Below, one piece after another: positions 33,973-40,768 of a stretch of 47,660 nt of DNA (positions are counted from its first letter, which is position 1; each line of letters begins with the position of its first letter). The DNA is from a virus. The notes under the pieces were generated by a model. That model was not told where the DNA came from. It made no database searches and saw only the letters and a list, made by a program, of their open reading frames with translations. A program made the position numbers and the translations under genes. The stretch spans positions 1 through 47,660 of IMG/VR virus record IMGVR_UViG_3300035698_017218. The stretch is one strand, 5' to 3'.

Positions 33973-34838
33973 TTCGAATGCTTGATCTGTTCTCCGGGAT
34001 CGGTGGATTCTCGCTTGCGGCTACACAGATATGGAAAAAACAACTTGAAATAATGGGTTTCTGTGAAAATGATAAATACTGCCAGAAAGTATTGCAAAAA
34101 AATTTTCCAGGCATACCTGTTTTTAATGATATAAAGGAGTTAGATGGAACACAATTCAAAACAATTGACCTTGTTACCGGCGGCTTCCCTTGCCAGCCTT
34201 TCAGTATCGCCGGGAAGCGAAGAGGCAAGGAAGATGACCGTGCAATCTGGCCGGAAATGTTTCGCATTATTAAAGAAACAAAACCACGTTGGGTTGTTGG
34301 CGAAAATGTTACTGGCATCATCAACATGGAACTCGACCAGGTGCTTTCTGACCTGGAAAGTGAAAGCTACGAAACACAAACGTTTATTATTCCAGCTTGC
34401 GGAGTTGGTGCGCCACACAGGAGAAAACGAGTATGGATTGTTGCCCAATCACAGCATCCCGACACCAACAGCATCGGATTACATAGACAGAAAATCAAAC
34501 AGCAAAGAGAAACAAAATTTCCAGACAAACAAATCAGTGGGACTAAAAGATTTTGTGAAAATGTGGCCGACACCACGATTGGCGGTACGAATGTTTCCAA
34601 CGCCAACAAGTTCAATGGTGACAAATCAAGATTTCGAGCAAGCGAAATATCACAGCTCAAAGCGTCCGGAATATCAAAATTGCAAAACTGGCTCCCTGAA
34701 CCCAACGTGGGTCGAGTGGCTAATGGGATTCCCAATAGGGTGGACAGACTTAAAGCACTCGGAAACGCAATAGTGCCGCAAGTAGCTATGGAAATATTTG
34801 CGGCTATGAAAGAAGTAGATAATTTAATGAAGGAGTAA
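33957..34838 (+). CDS. C5-cytosine DNA methyltransferase (Dcm-type)
   Basis: 293 residues from a TTG start with AGAGGAG seven bases upstream; an ATG at 33978 is the alternative. Motif I is LDLFSGIGGFSLA; motif IV GFPCQPFS with catalytic Cys79; motif VI E116-N-V; motif VIII PHRRKRVWIVA; motif X G269-N-A-I-V-P. The target-recognition region (about 170-250) is short. It methylates cytosine at C5 in an unknown site and no restriction partner is present, so protection against host restriction is likely. Most of the gene (34144-34773) is overlapped by a second ORF in the +1 frame. Confidence 0.92.
   Translation: MGEDVVRMLDLFSGIGGFSLAATQIWKKQLEIMGFCENDKYCQKVLQKNFPGIPVFNDIKELDGTQFKTIDLVTGGFPCQPFSIAGKRRGKEDDRAIWPEMFRIIKETKPRWVVGENVTGIINMELDQVLSDLESESYETQTFIIPACGVGAPHRRKRVWIVAQSQHPDTNSIGLHRQKIKQQRETKFPDKQISGTKRFCENVADTTIGGTNVSNANKFNGDKSRFRASEISQLKASGISKLQNWLPEPNVGRVANGIPNRVDRLKALGNAIVPQVAMEIFAAMKEVDNLMKE
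34144..34773 (+). CDS. Overlapping +1-frame ORF inside the methyltransferase gene
   Basis: 209 residues, wholly nested in the C5 methyltransferase in another frame. It has its own Shine-Dalgarno AAAGGAG (34133-34139) four bases before ATG. The product is not random in appearance: ASSTWNSTRCFLTWKVKATK and RLLFQLAELVRHTGE, then PTPTASD and WPTPR motifs, then LNPTWVEWLMGFPIGWTDL at 185-203. I recall this Trp-rich ending and the PTPTA motif from phage and metagenome proteins encoded near or over Dcm genes; this is not verified by search. Possible role: accessory to methylation. Alternatively a conserved shadow of the methyltransferase codons. Confidence 0.55.
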   Translation: MEHNSKQLTLLPAASLASLSVSPGSEEARKMTVQSGRKCFALLKKQNHVGLLAKMLLASSTWNSTRCFLTWKVKATKHKRLLFQLAELVRHTGENEYGLLPNHSIPTPTASDYIDRKSNSKEKQNFQTNKSVGLKDFVKMWPTPRLAVRMFPTPTSSMVTNQDFEQAKYHSSKRPEYQNCKTGSLNPTWVEWLMGFPIGWTDLKHSETQ

Positions 34839-34842
34839 AAAA

Positions 34843-35232
34843 ATGATAACCACATTAAAAGATTTAAAAAAGGCTTATGATGATGGCAGTTTAGACAAAG
34901 ACACTGAACGGCTAACATTTGATAATGACATTGTATCTGTATATAAATTAATCGATGACGGTGAAGATAAGGTAGATTTCCATTATAATAATTGGAAAGA
35001 AGATGCTATTGATATTGGAAAAGAATATATAAGCAAGGCGGGATCGAGTCAGCTTGATACGATGGTTCGGATGCGTATAATGGCAAACAACGAAGCGCTT
35101 GAAAGGGCTGCATGGGAAATTGATGGCAGCACAATTAACATGTTAGAACCAAGTATTGTCGAATCCACAAGCACTTCCAAGACTTGCTTAATAGAAGTTC
35201 GAGAGAATAATGAGTTTTTGGAAAAGCTTTAA
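34843..35232 (+). CDS. Hypothetical early protein
   Basis: 129 residues, acidic and helical, no recognised motif. A strong Shine-Dalgarno (AAGGAG, seven bases upstream) and tight placement four bases after the methyltransferase support it as a real gene. Possible helix-strand pattern at MVRMRIMANNEALERAAWEI. Function unknown. Confidence 0.55.
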   Translation: MITTLKDLKKAYDDGSLDKDTERLTFDNDIVSVYKLIDDGEDKVDFHYNNWKEDAIDIGKEYISKAGSSQLDTMVRMRIMANNEALERAAWEIDGSTINMLEPSIVESTSTSKTCLIEVRENNEFLEKL

Positions 35233-35275
35233 GCAACCGATTGAGGACGATATTATAATATAAAGGACAAAAACT

Positions 35276-37192
35276 TTGGATAAAGCTGATAAATTCGCTA
35301 ATGAAATGATTGATGATAGAGAAGCAATTTCTCCTATCCTAAAACGTATCTCCAGAGATCACGAAAACGATATTACCATCTTCCAAAAAGGAAGTTATTT
35401 CTTTAAATTTACCAGTATCGAATATAAAAAAAATACTGTTAGTGCTAAACTTACATTGTTTGACAGCAATGACAAAATAATACATCGCGATTTCATTAAC
35501 CTGGGAAAAGCGGTACAAAGAAAAAAAGTTAAAAAACCAAAAGATTATGAAGGCGATATCGATCATGATTTAATGACGATAGAAGATGAATTGATCGATA
35601 TTATTCATTCAGAAGCTATACAAGGTAAAAATGATGGCGGTGTTTTGGAAAATTACAAGAATATCGTTGTCCTCGGAGAATTGGATGCGGAAGTGGCTCT
35701 CTATTCTAAAGATACTCGTAAGACCAGGTATATAAGATTGAAAGATATGACCATGGAAGATGTGATCTCTTTGACAAATGTAGATCCTGCATTCCCGGAA
35801 GAACTTACAAAAATAAAAAAAGAAATCGCTTTCAAGGCGAGAGAAAATCAGATAAGCGATATGGAAGCTCATGGCCAAGGTATTTGGTATAAGAAAGGTA
35901 AGCTCTTAATTATTAATGGTGATGATGCGTTTATCTGGAAAGATGGGAAAATCAAAGATACGATAGAGCTACCTATACACAACAACACGCGCATCATGTT
36001 TCAGCGTAATAAGAAATGGTTGGATGTAGGTAATCTAAATATTGTTGACTACTATAGAACGTTCATGCAGCTATATGAAATCGTAACACAGTGGAATTGG
36101 GCTAATACAAGCATGGCTGGTATATTTACGGCCCTATTATTTGCTCTGCCATTCCAACATATATGGGATTGGAGACCACATATCTACATCACTGGGCGCA
36201 GGGGAGTTGGAAAATCTACTCTTGTGGACTTTATATTTGATAATCTGTTCTCAAACCTGGGTATGAAAAAAGAAGGTAATGTATCTGAAGCAGGATTACG
36301 GCAGGATATTAAAAGCAATTTGTATTGTACTTGCCTGGACGAATTTGAAAAGATGAATGCTAATTCCAGAGAAGCAATACTGAAATTACTCCGAATCTCC
36401 AACAAAGGTGGTACGGTAACAAAGGGTACACCGTCTGGGAAATCATTACACTTTGATATGAACCACATGATTACGTTAGCTTCCATTGACGTACCCCTCC
36501 GGGATGCTGCTGATATTTCAAGGTTTATCCTCTTTGATCTTAAACTCTATACCAAGAAAATGCTTAATCTTCCTAATTCAATCGATACAAAGAACCTTTT
36601 TCATGGAATCATCGCCTCAGGGCTTCACAATTATAAAAGGTATAGAGAGGTAAGGCAACAGGTAATATATGAGTACAAGGGCGACCTGGATGCGAGACTC
36701 GTGGAATGTTATGCGGTACCACTGTCAATAATTAAGGTCCTGCTGGATAAAGACCCAATTGAGTTTTTACAAAAGATCGAAACTAATATGTCGTTGTCTG
36801 TACAGGACGATGAAGAAAGGTTGATTGAAACTATCATCAACACTCGAGTAACTATCCATGATGGGCAAACGAAGGACACAACTGTCGGTAATCTGATAAT
36901 GGATGCCAATTTAGAGCCAAACAAAAATGAATTTCTACAAAATTTTGGGTTAAGTGTTACCAATCTTGGCGATGAAAAAAAAGTTGTTGCATTCCATGCA
37001 CCATCAGTGGAAAGGGAACTTTTGAAGGATACGGAATGGCGGGGATTAAGTATCAAAAATGTTTTATCAAGGATTCCAGGGGCCAAAGAAGCAAATATAC
37101 GCTTTTCATATAAACGCCAGAGAGTTGTTTGTCTGCCAATAGATGTTATTGTCAGGAATGAAACCGGGGAACAGGAAGATGTTGGGTTTTAG
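35276..37192 (+). CDS. Phage replicative ATPase/helicase, SF3/D5-like
   Basis: 638 residues from a TTG start with AAAGGA seven bases upstream. The P-loop is G307-R-R-G-V-G-K313-S-T and Walker B is D355-E-F-E. Downstream blocks GTVTKGTPSGKSLHFD and TLASIDVPLRDAADISRF match the phage replicative ATPase group, where the arginine lies after the ASI strand. Residues 1-260 form a poorly conserved N-terminal region and the C-terminus (about 480-638) a possible winged-helix/DNA-binding part. It would unwind the origin; the iteron cluster begins 283 bases after its stop. Confidence 0.75.
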   Translation: MDKADKFANEMIDDREAISPILKRISRDHENDITIFQKGSYFFKFTSIEYKKNTVSAKLTLFDSNDKIIHRDFINLGKAVQRKKVKKPKDYEGDIDHDLMTIEDELIDIIHSEAIQGKNDGGVLENYKNIVVLGELDAEVALYSKDTRKTRYIRLKDMTMEDVISLTNVDPAFPEELTKIKKEIAFKARENQISDMEAHGQGIWYKKGKLLIINGDDAFIWKDGKIKDTIELPIHNNTRIMFQRNKKWLDVGNLNIVDYYRTFMQLYEIVTQWNWANTSMAGIFTALLFALPFQHIWDWRPHIYITGRRGVGKSTLVDFIFDNLFSNLGMKKEGNVSEAGLRQDIKSNLYCTCLDEFEKMNANSREAILKLLRISNKGGTVTKGTPSGKSLHFDMNHMITLASIDVPLRDAADISRFILFDLKLYTKKMLNLPNSIDTKNLFHGIIASGLHNYKRYREVRQQVIYEYKGDLDARLVECYAVPLSIIKVLLDKDPIEFLQKIETNMSLSVQDDEERLIETIINTRVTIHDGQTKDTTVGNLIMDANLEPNKNEFLQNFGLSVTNLGDEKKVVAFHAPSVERELLKDTEWRGLSIKNVLSRIPGAKEANIRFSYKRQRVVCLPIDVIVRNETGEQEDVGF

Positions 37193-37210
37193 GTAATCTA
37201 ATTAAGGAGA

Positions 37211-37250
37211 AAACATGTACTTTAAGGATAAAACATGTACTTTAAGGATA
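37211..37250 (+). repeat. Perfect 20-base tandem duplication of a start region
   Basis: AAACATGTACTTTAAGGATA occurs twice in direct succession. Each unit carries an ATG and an AAGGAT that could serve as Shine-Dalgarno for the next copy. The duplication is recent, as both copies are identical. Confidence 0.9.
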
Positions 37251-37297
37251 AAAAAAACATATTAAAATATAACGGAGAAGAAAGCAAATGGCATTAA
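37235..37297 (+). CDS. Possible 20-residue micro-ORF
   Basis: From the ATG of the second repeat copy: MYFKDKKNILKYNGEESKWH. AAGGAT is seven bases upstream and the stop overlaps the zinc-ribbon start, which would allow coupling. The first-copy ATG at 37215 gives a different 16-residue frame, so the duplication changed what the AAGGAG-preceded ATG encodes. Very short; coding status uncertain. Confidence 0.3.
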   Translation: MYFKDKKNILKYNGEESKWH

Positions 37298-37479
37298 GCA
37301 TGAAACAGCAAATGGCAATACGTGATGCCAATGAAAGAATTCGGTGCCCTATCTGTGGAAAATATAGCAAGGAAACTGATTTCCCCAGTCAACAAATTCA
37401 TGAACCAATTGGTGATGGAAAAGCAATAATTGGGCATATCCATCTATTACCTTCATGTAAAAAATGTTTGGGGTGGTAA
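37288..37479 (+). CDS. Small zinc-ribbon protein next to the candidate origin
   Basis: 63 residues with Cys20-x2-Cys23 (CPIC) and Cys57-x2-Cys60 (CKKC), an HNH-like or zinc-ribbon spacing. His-containing HEPIGDGKAIIGHIHLLPSC lies between. The Shine-Dalgarno GGAG is somewhat distant. The final codons and stop form part of a duplicated 36-base unit and of the first GGTAACA iteron, so gene end and origin are fused. Confidence 0.6.
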   Translation: MALSMKQQMAIRDANERIRCPICGKYSKETDFPSQQIHEPIGDGKAIIGHIHLLPSCKKCLGW

Positions 37480-37533
37480 CAAATTGGCTGGAATTTCTGT
37501 AAAAATTGTTTGGGGTGGTAACAAATTGGCTGG
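37456..37533 (+). repeat. 36-base direct repeat (two copies, 42-base period)
   Basis: Copies at 37456-37491 and 37498-37533 differ at one base. Each contains GGGGTGGTAACAAATTGGCT, thus one iteron. The first copy includes the end of the zinc-ribbon gene (codons for Cys-Lys-Lys-Cys-Leu-Gly-Trp-stop). The second is noncoding. Confidence 0.9.
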
Positions 37534-38016
37534 CATTCTCCAAATTAGCCCCTACTTGGTTACGGCCTCGTGGAATTGTTCATCCCTAATTTGACAGAAT
37601 TGTCAGCCAAATTAATTAAATGTTACCAGAAAACATGAAATGTGTAACCAGGAGCCTTAAAATGTGCAACCACTTAACATTAATAATAACAAAGGTATAT
37701 ACAAAACATGAATGTGCGTTGTTACCACCTGTTACCACCATTGTTACCACTTAAACTTAATATTATCTTATATATATATATATATGGTAACAAATATAAT
37801 ATAACATATATACGATAGAATGTATTTTTATAAATGAATTAATAAAAAAAAATAAAAATATATACGTATCTATATATAATCCTGTTACCATGTTACCACC
37901 TGACGTAAGTTTAAAAAATACAATGGAATAAGTGGTAAAAAGGGTGGTAACAAGGTTTTTAATGCCAAATTTTACAAGAGATAAGTCCATAAATAACAAT
38001 ATTATTAACGGTAACA
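37475..38016. other. Candidate replication origin: iteron-rich, AT-rich gap
   Basis: No gene occupies 37480-38082. The heptamer GGTAACA occurs on the plus strand at 37475, 37517, 37786, 37946 and 38010. Its complement TGTTACC occurs at 37621, 37720, 37730, 37742, 37883 and 37891. Six of the 11 extend to GGTGGTAACA/TGTTACCACC. A tight cluster of three lies at 37720-37748, just before an A/T tract with (TA) repeats (37770-37785). A small palindrome TGACA-GAAT-TGTCA lies at 37592-37605. Iterons plus an AT-rich unwinding tract beside a replicative ATPase are the hallmarks of an origin. Replication initiation is inferred. Confidence 0.6.
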
Positions 38017-38082
38017 AGTAGAATTGGAGATGAAACACACACATATCTGGAAATATAAATTACCAAAAGGGAAGGAGAAAGC

Positions 38083-38355
38083 ATGAAATGTCAGAAGTGT
38101 GATCAAGAAACAGATGGTGTTTGTGATTTTTGTGATGTTGGATATGATTTATCCGCTTTTCAAGTATTATCTAAAAGGTTTCACCAAAATAATGCATGGG
38201 CGAAGGATCAAGGATCAAGGATTGAACTATCCGGGATTTTCGAACAGTTCGCAAATGAAATCGCTGATCCTCTGCAGGCTGAACAACAAAGGTTGCTGGT
38301 CCTGGGAGCTAATTCACAGGAAATTGTTAATTTATTTGAAGGAGAAAGGGTATGA
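38083..38355 (+). CDS. Small protein with N-terminal zinc knuckle
   Basis: 90 residues. Cys3-x2-Cys6 and Cys14-x2-Cys17 form a compact four-Cys site; the remainder is helical (IELSGIFEQFANEIADPLQAEQQRLLVLG). AAGGAG lies seven bases upstream. It is the first gene after the candidate origin and overlaps the next gene by four bases. Function unknown. Confidence 0.55.
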   Translation: MKCQKCDQETDGVCDFCDVGYDLSAFQVLSKRFHQNNAWAKDQGSRIELSGIFEQFANEIADPLQAEQQRLLVLGANSQEIVNLFEGERV

Positions 38356-38678
38356 AAAAAGTTTATATTGCATCACCGTACACAAAAGGAGATATGGCTG
38401 TTAATGTGAAAGCACAGATGGATGCAGCAAATGAATTGATGGATTTAGGCTATGCGCCATTTGTACCGCTTTATTCTCATTTTCAGCAGATGATGCATCC
38501 ACGACCGTATGAAGATTGGATTAAGTTGGATTTGGAGTGGATAAAGGCATGTGATTATTTATTACGTTTGTCTGGTGAAAGTAAAGGGGCTGATCAAGAA
38601 GTTGAGTTCGCTTTAGACAATGGGCTATCGGTGTTTTATGGTATGTATCAATTTAAAATATTAGAGGGGATATTATGA
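38352..38678 (+). CDS. DUF4406-like nucleoside 2-deoxyribosyltransferase-fold protein
   Basis: 108 residues with the family blocks KVYIASPYTKGD at the N-terminus, ANELMDLGYAPFVPLYSHF, the pair PRPYEDWIKLDLEWIKACDYLLRL and the signature SGESKGADQEVEFAL. DUF4406 proteins share the fold of nucleoside deoxyribosyltransferases, which exchange bases on deoxynucleosides. A role in nucleotide metabolism or base modification is possible. It overlaps its neighbours by four bases on both sides. Confidence 0.8.
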   Translation: MKKVYIASPYTKGDMAVNVKAQMDAANELMDLGYAPFVPLYSHFQQMMHPRPYEDWIKLDLEWIKACDYLLRLSGESKGADQEVEFALDNGLSVFYGMYQFKILEGIL

Positions 38679-38896
38679 TACTAAAGTTATTACACAGAAT
38701 TGGATTAATAAAAGCGGTATGGCTTCAAGACCATCAAGGTGAGGTTTATTTAAGCCGACAAAGAATAGATGGTTTTGGGAATTATTGGTGCTATGTTTAC
38801 AACTTCACACATGTAGGGCATGTAATTTTAAACAAAGATGGCTCTTGCGGTGGATCAGCAAGTGATATTGAAAAGTGGAAATATTATAAGGAGTAA
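38675..38896 (+). CDS. Small hypothetical phage protein
   Basis: 73 residues. The core GEVYLSRQRIDGFGNYWCYVYNFTHVGHV is strand-rich. No catalytic motif visible. GGGG Shine-Dalgarno; coupled to the preceding gene by an ATGA overlap. Confidence 0.55.
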   Translation: MILKLLHRIGLIKAVWLQDHQGEVYLSRQRIDGFGNYWCYVYNFTHVGHVILNKDGSCGGSASDIEKWKYYKE

Positions 38897-38899
38897 ATT

Positions 38900-39121
38900 A
38901 TGTACTGGAGAGTAAGAAAACCCGGAGCAAAACACAGGGCAAAACACCGGTGGCATTTTTGGTATGCCTGGTACCCGGTGAGAGTTCCTACACACGGTAA
39001 GATGTCAGGCATGACTATGGTGTGGTTGCAAAAGATTTTGCGTAAGGGGACGTACTCCTGCTATCCGGGTGATGAGTATTGGGTGTGGGAGTATAGGTTT
39101 TTGAATGATGGAGAGCGTTAA
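38900..39121 (+). CDS. Small Trp/Tyr-rich conserved-type phage protein
   Basis: 73 residues rich in Trp, Tyr and Arg: RWHFWYAWYPVRVP, MVWLQKILRKG and WVWEYRFL. This WHFWFAWYPVRL...WLExVxRR...WEYR layout is frequent in phage early regions, as I recall. Function unknown. AAGGAG lies eight bases upstream. Confidence 0.6.
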   Translation: MYWRVRKPGAKHRAKHRWHFWYAWYPVRVPTHGKMSGMTMVWLQKILRKGTYSCYPGDEYWVWEYRFLNDGER

Positions 39122-39122
39122 A

Positions 39123-39437
39123 ATGGCAGTAGACCAATTGTTTGTGAGAATTAATCATGTGTCGGATAGGGATATCGTTATACATAGAGTTGGTTGTTAT
39201 TATATACCTACGTTAACTGCTGGATATAAGATGGTTTTGAAAGTTAGTAAACAATTCAAATGGATTGGCGATTTATGGTATGACCATTTACCGCGGTTAC
39301 TAAACGTTTATCCGGACAAGAAGATGCACTTTTGTCAAAGATGTTATCCTGGAGATAGGACAAGGGATGGGAAGATAAAAGCAGCGTTTGAGTATAGGAA
39401 GGAACCTGATTGGTATGTGAGGAGAAATTGTGATTAA
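39123..39437 (+). CDS. Hypothetical protein
   Basis: 104 residues from ATG 39123 with GGAG at eight bases; earlier in-frame ATG codons at 39105/39108 lie inside the previous gene. It has a strand-rich N-terminus (QLFVRINHVSDRDIVIHRVG) and a C-terminal CQRCYPGD motif. The Cys-x2-Cys pair is a possible half zinc site. Function unknown. Confidence 0.5.
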   Translation: MAVDQLFVRINHVSDRDIVIHRVGCYYIPTLTAGYKMVLKVSKQFKWIGDLWYDHLPRLLNVYPDKKMHFCQRCYPGDRTRDGKIKAAFEYRKEPDWYVRRNCD

Positions 39438-39588
39438 AGTGATTTGTACGACCTACTGGACCAAAGAAACAAGCTGTGGGAAGCCATGTACGCTTACTTT
39501 CCCGGACAATTGCAAGGAAGAAGCCAGGCAATTGTTGAAAAAAATCAAGAAAACATGTCAATATGTTCCAAAATTCGAAAGGAAATGA
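39430..39588 (+). CDS. Small basic Cys protein from a GTG start
   Basis: 52 residues starting at GTG 39430 with GAGGAG six bases upstream. It reads VICTTYWTKETSCGKPCTL, then TFPDNCKEEARQLLKKIKKT. There are five Cys and a strong helix. A longer frame at 39444 that covers this DNA has no Shine-Dalgarno and looks like a shadow. The start overlaps the upstream stop, and the stop overlaps the next start region. Confidence 0.5.
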   Translation: MIKVICTTYWTKETSCGKPCTLTFPDNCKEEARQLLKKIKKTCQYVPKFERK

Positions 39589-39590
39589 TA

Positions 39591-39677
39591 ATGGATGACT
39601 TATTTAAAGACTTAATTAATAGCCTGGATGCTCTACAGACTATGATAATGACCATTTTCAGCGATTGTACTTTATGA
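39591..39677 (+). CDS. 28-residue small protein
   Basis: MDDLFKDLINSLDALQTMIM then TIFSDCTL, an acidic amphipathic helix. AAAGGA is about seven bases upstream; an ATG at 39585 is an alternative start. It overlaps the next gene by four bases. Function unknown. Confidence 0.4.
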   Translation: MDDLFKDLINSLDALQTMIMTIFSDCTL

Positions 39678-39820
39678 AAGTGGAAACGGTAACACCTAAA
39701 TCTGCCCTTATAGACGCTCGTTGGATCCCCAAATCACAAATGAGAGTTGATTCTGACGATAATATCCATATAACTCTCTGGATGTACGATAAGTTAGGAG
39801 AGTCTCTGCCAGATGGTTAA
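39674..39820 (+). CDS. Small hypothetical protein, not seen by length-limited calling
   Basis: 48 residues. Core: SALIDARWIPKSQMRVDSDD and NIHITLWMYDKLGE, a layout (WIPKSQxxVDxDxNxxxxxWxYxKL) that recurs in small phage proteins. It overlaps both neighbours. No Shine-Dalgarno, so expression must be coupled to the upstream stop. Confidence 0.5.
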   Translation: MKVETVTPKSALIDARWIPKSQMRVDSDDNIHITLWMYDKLGESLPDG

Positions 39821-39998
39821 AGTATACTCTAAAATATTAAAGGAAAATTTCCTCATCCAGAATGACGGTACGATATTATTTGAAAGTGGAGTAATCTACA
39901 ACCGCCAGGAAATTAACAAATTAAAGCAAGAGAGCCTCGAGACTAAAAAAAAGATACATTTAATCAAACAATTATTTGAGGTAGATGATGATAATTAG
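39813..39998 (+). CDS. Small hypothetical protein with helical tail
   Basis: 61 residues. A strand-rich start (KVYSKILKENFLIQNDGTILFE) resembles a short hairpin used in regulators. It ends in a charged helix (INKLKQESLETKKKIHLIKQLF). GGAG is distant (39798). Overlaps the preceding gene by eight bases. Confidence 0.5.
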   Translation: MVKVYSKILKENFLIQNDGTILFESGVIYNRQEINKLKQESLETKKKIHLIKQLFEVDDDN

Positions 39999-40044
39999 AA
40001 AAATTAAACTTCGTACAAAATACTATAATAAGGAGTTGTCTTAA

Positions 40045-40125
40045 ATGAAAAAGGAATTGATTGGTACTATACTAATAATCAGTCTTATGTTTTTTATCTT
40101 ACATTTAATTATAAGGATATTTTAA
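40045..40125 (+). CDS. 26-residue membrane micropeptide
   Basis: MKKELIGTILIISLMFFILH then LIIRIF. One transmembrane helix with basic N-terminus. AAGGAG lies nine bases upstream of ATG, and the next gene starts one base after its stop. Probable accessory membrane peptide; function unknown. Confidence 0.5.
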   Translation: MKKELIGTILIISLMFFILHLIIRIF

Positions 40126-40126
40126 A

Positions 40127-40609
40127 ATGATTGAAATACCAACTAAAACAAAATGGTTTGATGTTTTGTTTGTAATTTTAATTACAATTTGTATAATTTT
40201 ACTTTTCACCGGTGATTTGTTCCCGCAAGTAAATGATCGTCTGGAAATAAAGTTTCGTGTTAAAGATTGGAACAAATCAGAATGGACATCTTATGATAAA
40301 TATGTTCATTGCGCAGGTGGTTGGATTCTAACAGGCCAATTAGATAAAGGGATGGTATGGTGGAAGGCTTTCTTATTGGGCCAAGCGTGTTCGATAGCTT
40401 GGGAAGTTAAAGATGGATTCATAAAATGGGAAAATATTGGTTTTTGGGGTGGTGATGGATTTGATGCAAAAGATCATATCACATTTACGGTTGGACAGTT
40501 AGGGCAGGGATTAATGGATCATGTTTTATTTAAGAAATCAATTTATTCGGCAAGGCAGAAAATGAATAATGATGTAAAAAGTTCTTTAAATACAGAGCTG
40601 TATCAATAA
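40127..40609 (+). CDS. Membrane protein with conserved His/Asp/Glu residues (DUF2279/YfiM-like)
   Basis: 160 residues. One N-terminal membrane segment (about 10-28), then the pattern DKYVHCAGGWILTGQL, WWKAFLLGQACSIAWEVKDG, GGDGFDAKDHITFTVGQLG. The spaced H, E, D and D residues recall membrane proteins of the YfiM/VanZ-like type that bind metal or act on lipids. The residue pattern is visible; the function is not. It is last gene of the early region. Confidence 0.55.
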   Translation: MIEIPTKTKWFDVLFVILITICIILLFTGDLFPQVNDRLEIKFRVKDWNKSEWTSYDKYVHCAGGWILTGQLDKGMVWWKAFLLGQACSIAWEVKDGFIKWENIGFWGGDGFDAKDHITFTVGQLGQGLMDHVLFKKSIYSARQKMNNDVKSSLNTELYQ

Positions 40610-40686
40610 TGGCTGTTGTATTCTAATAAAAACAGTAATATTTGTTAGAATTTGTTAGAAAATCTTTCAAATATTACCTAAATAGC

Positions 40687-40715
40687 TTGACAAATAAAGG
40701 ATTTATGTTTATATT
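40687..40715 (+). promoter_or_regulatory. Strong late promoter
   Basis: TTGACA (40687-40692), 17 bases, TATATT (40710-40715): a near-consensus sigma70-type promoter. It lies in the 235-base gap before the terminase operon. The predicted transcript starts near 40722 and has a leader of about 120 bases with the hairpin at 40769. Upstream an inverted repeat GTAATATTTG/CAAATATTAC (40635-40644, 40668-40677) could be an operator. Confidence 0.7.
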
Positions 40716-40768
40716 ATTACTGTATGTAGTTTTCATAAATTTTCTTCATAAACATCTCCTTCAAGTTA

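Noticed and set aside
37475-38016. CRISPR array
   Set aside because: Repeats are only 7-10 bases, irregularly spaced and in both orientations, without uniform spacers or cas genes.
39444-39677. 77-residue ORF
   Set aside because: No Shine-Dalgarno, and its first 47 codons overlap the better-supported GTG-started gene at 39430. Only the last 28 residues, from ATG 39591, are kept.
39988-40044. 18-residue ORF (MIIRKIKLRTKYYNKELS)
   Set aside because: No ribosome site of its own; its end is the Shine-Dalgarno region of the 26-residue membrane peptide.
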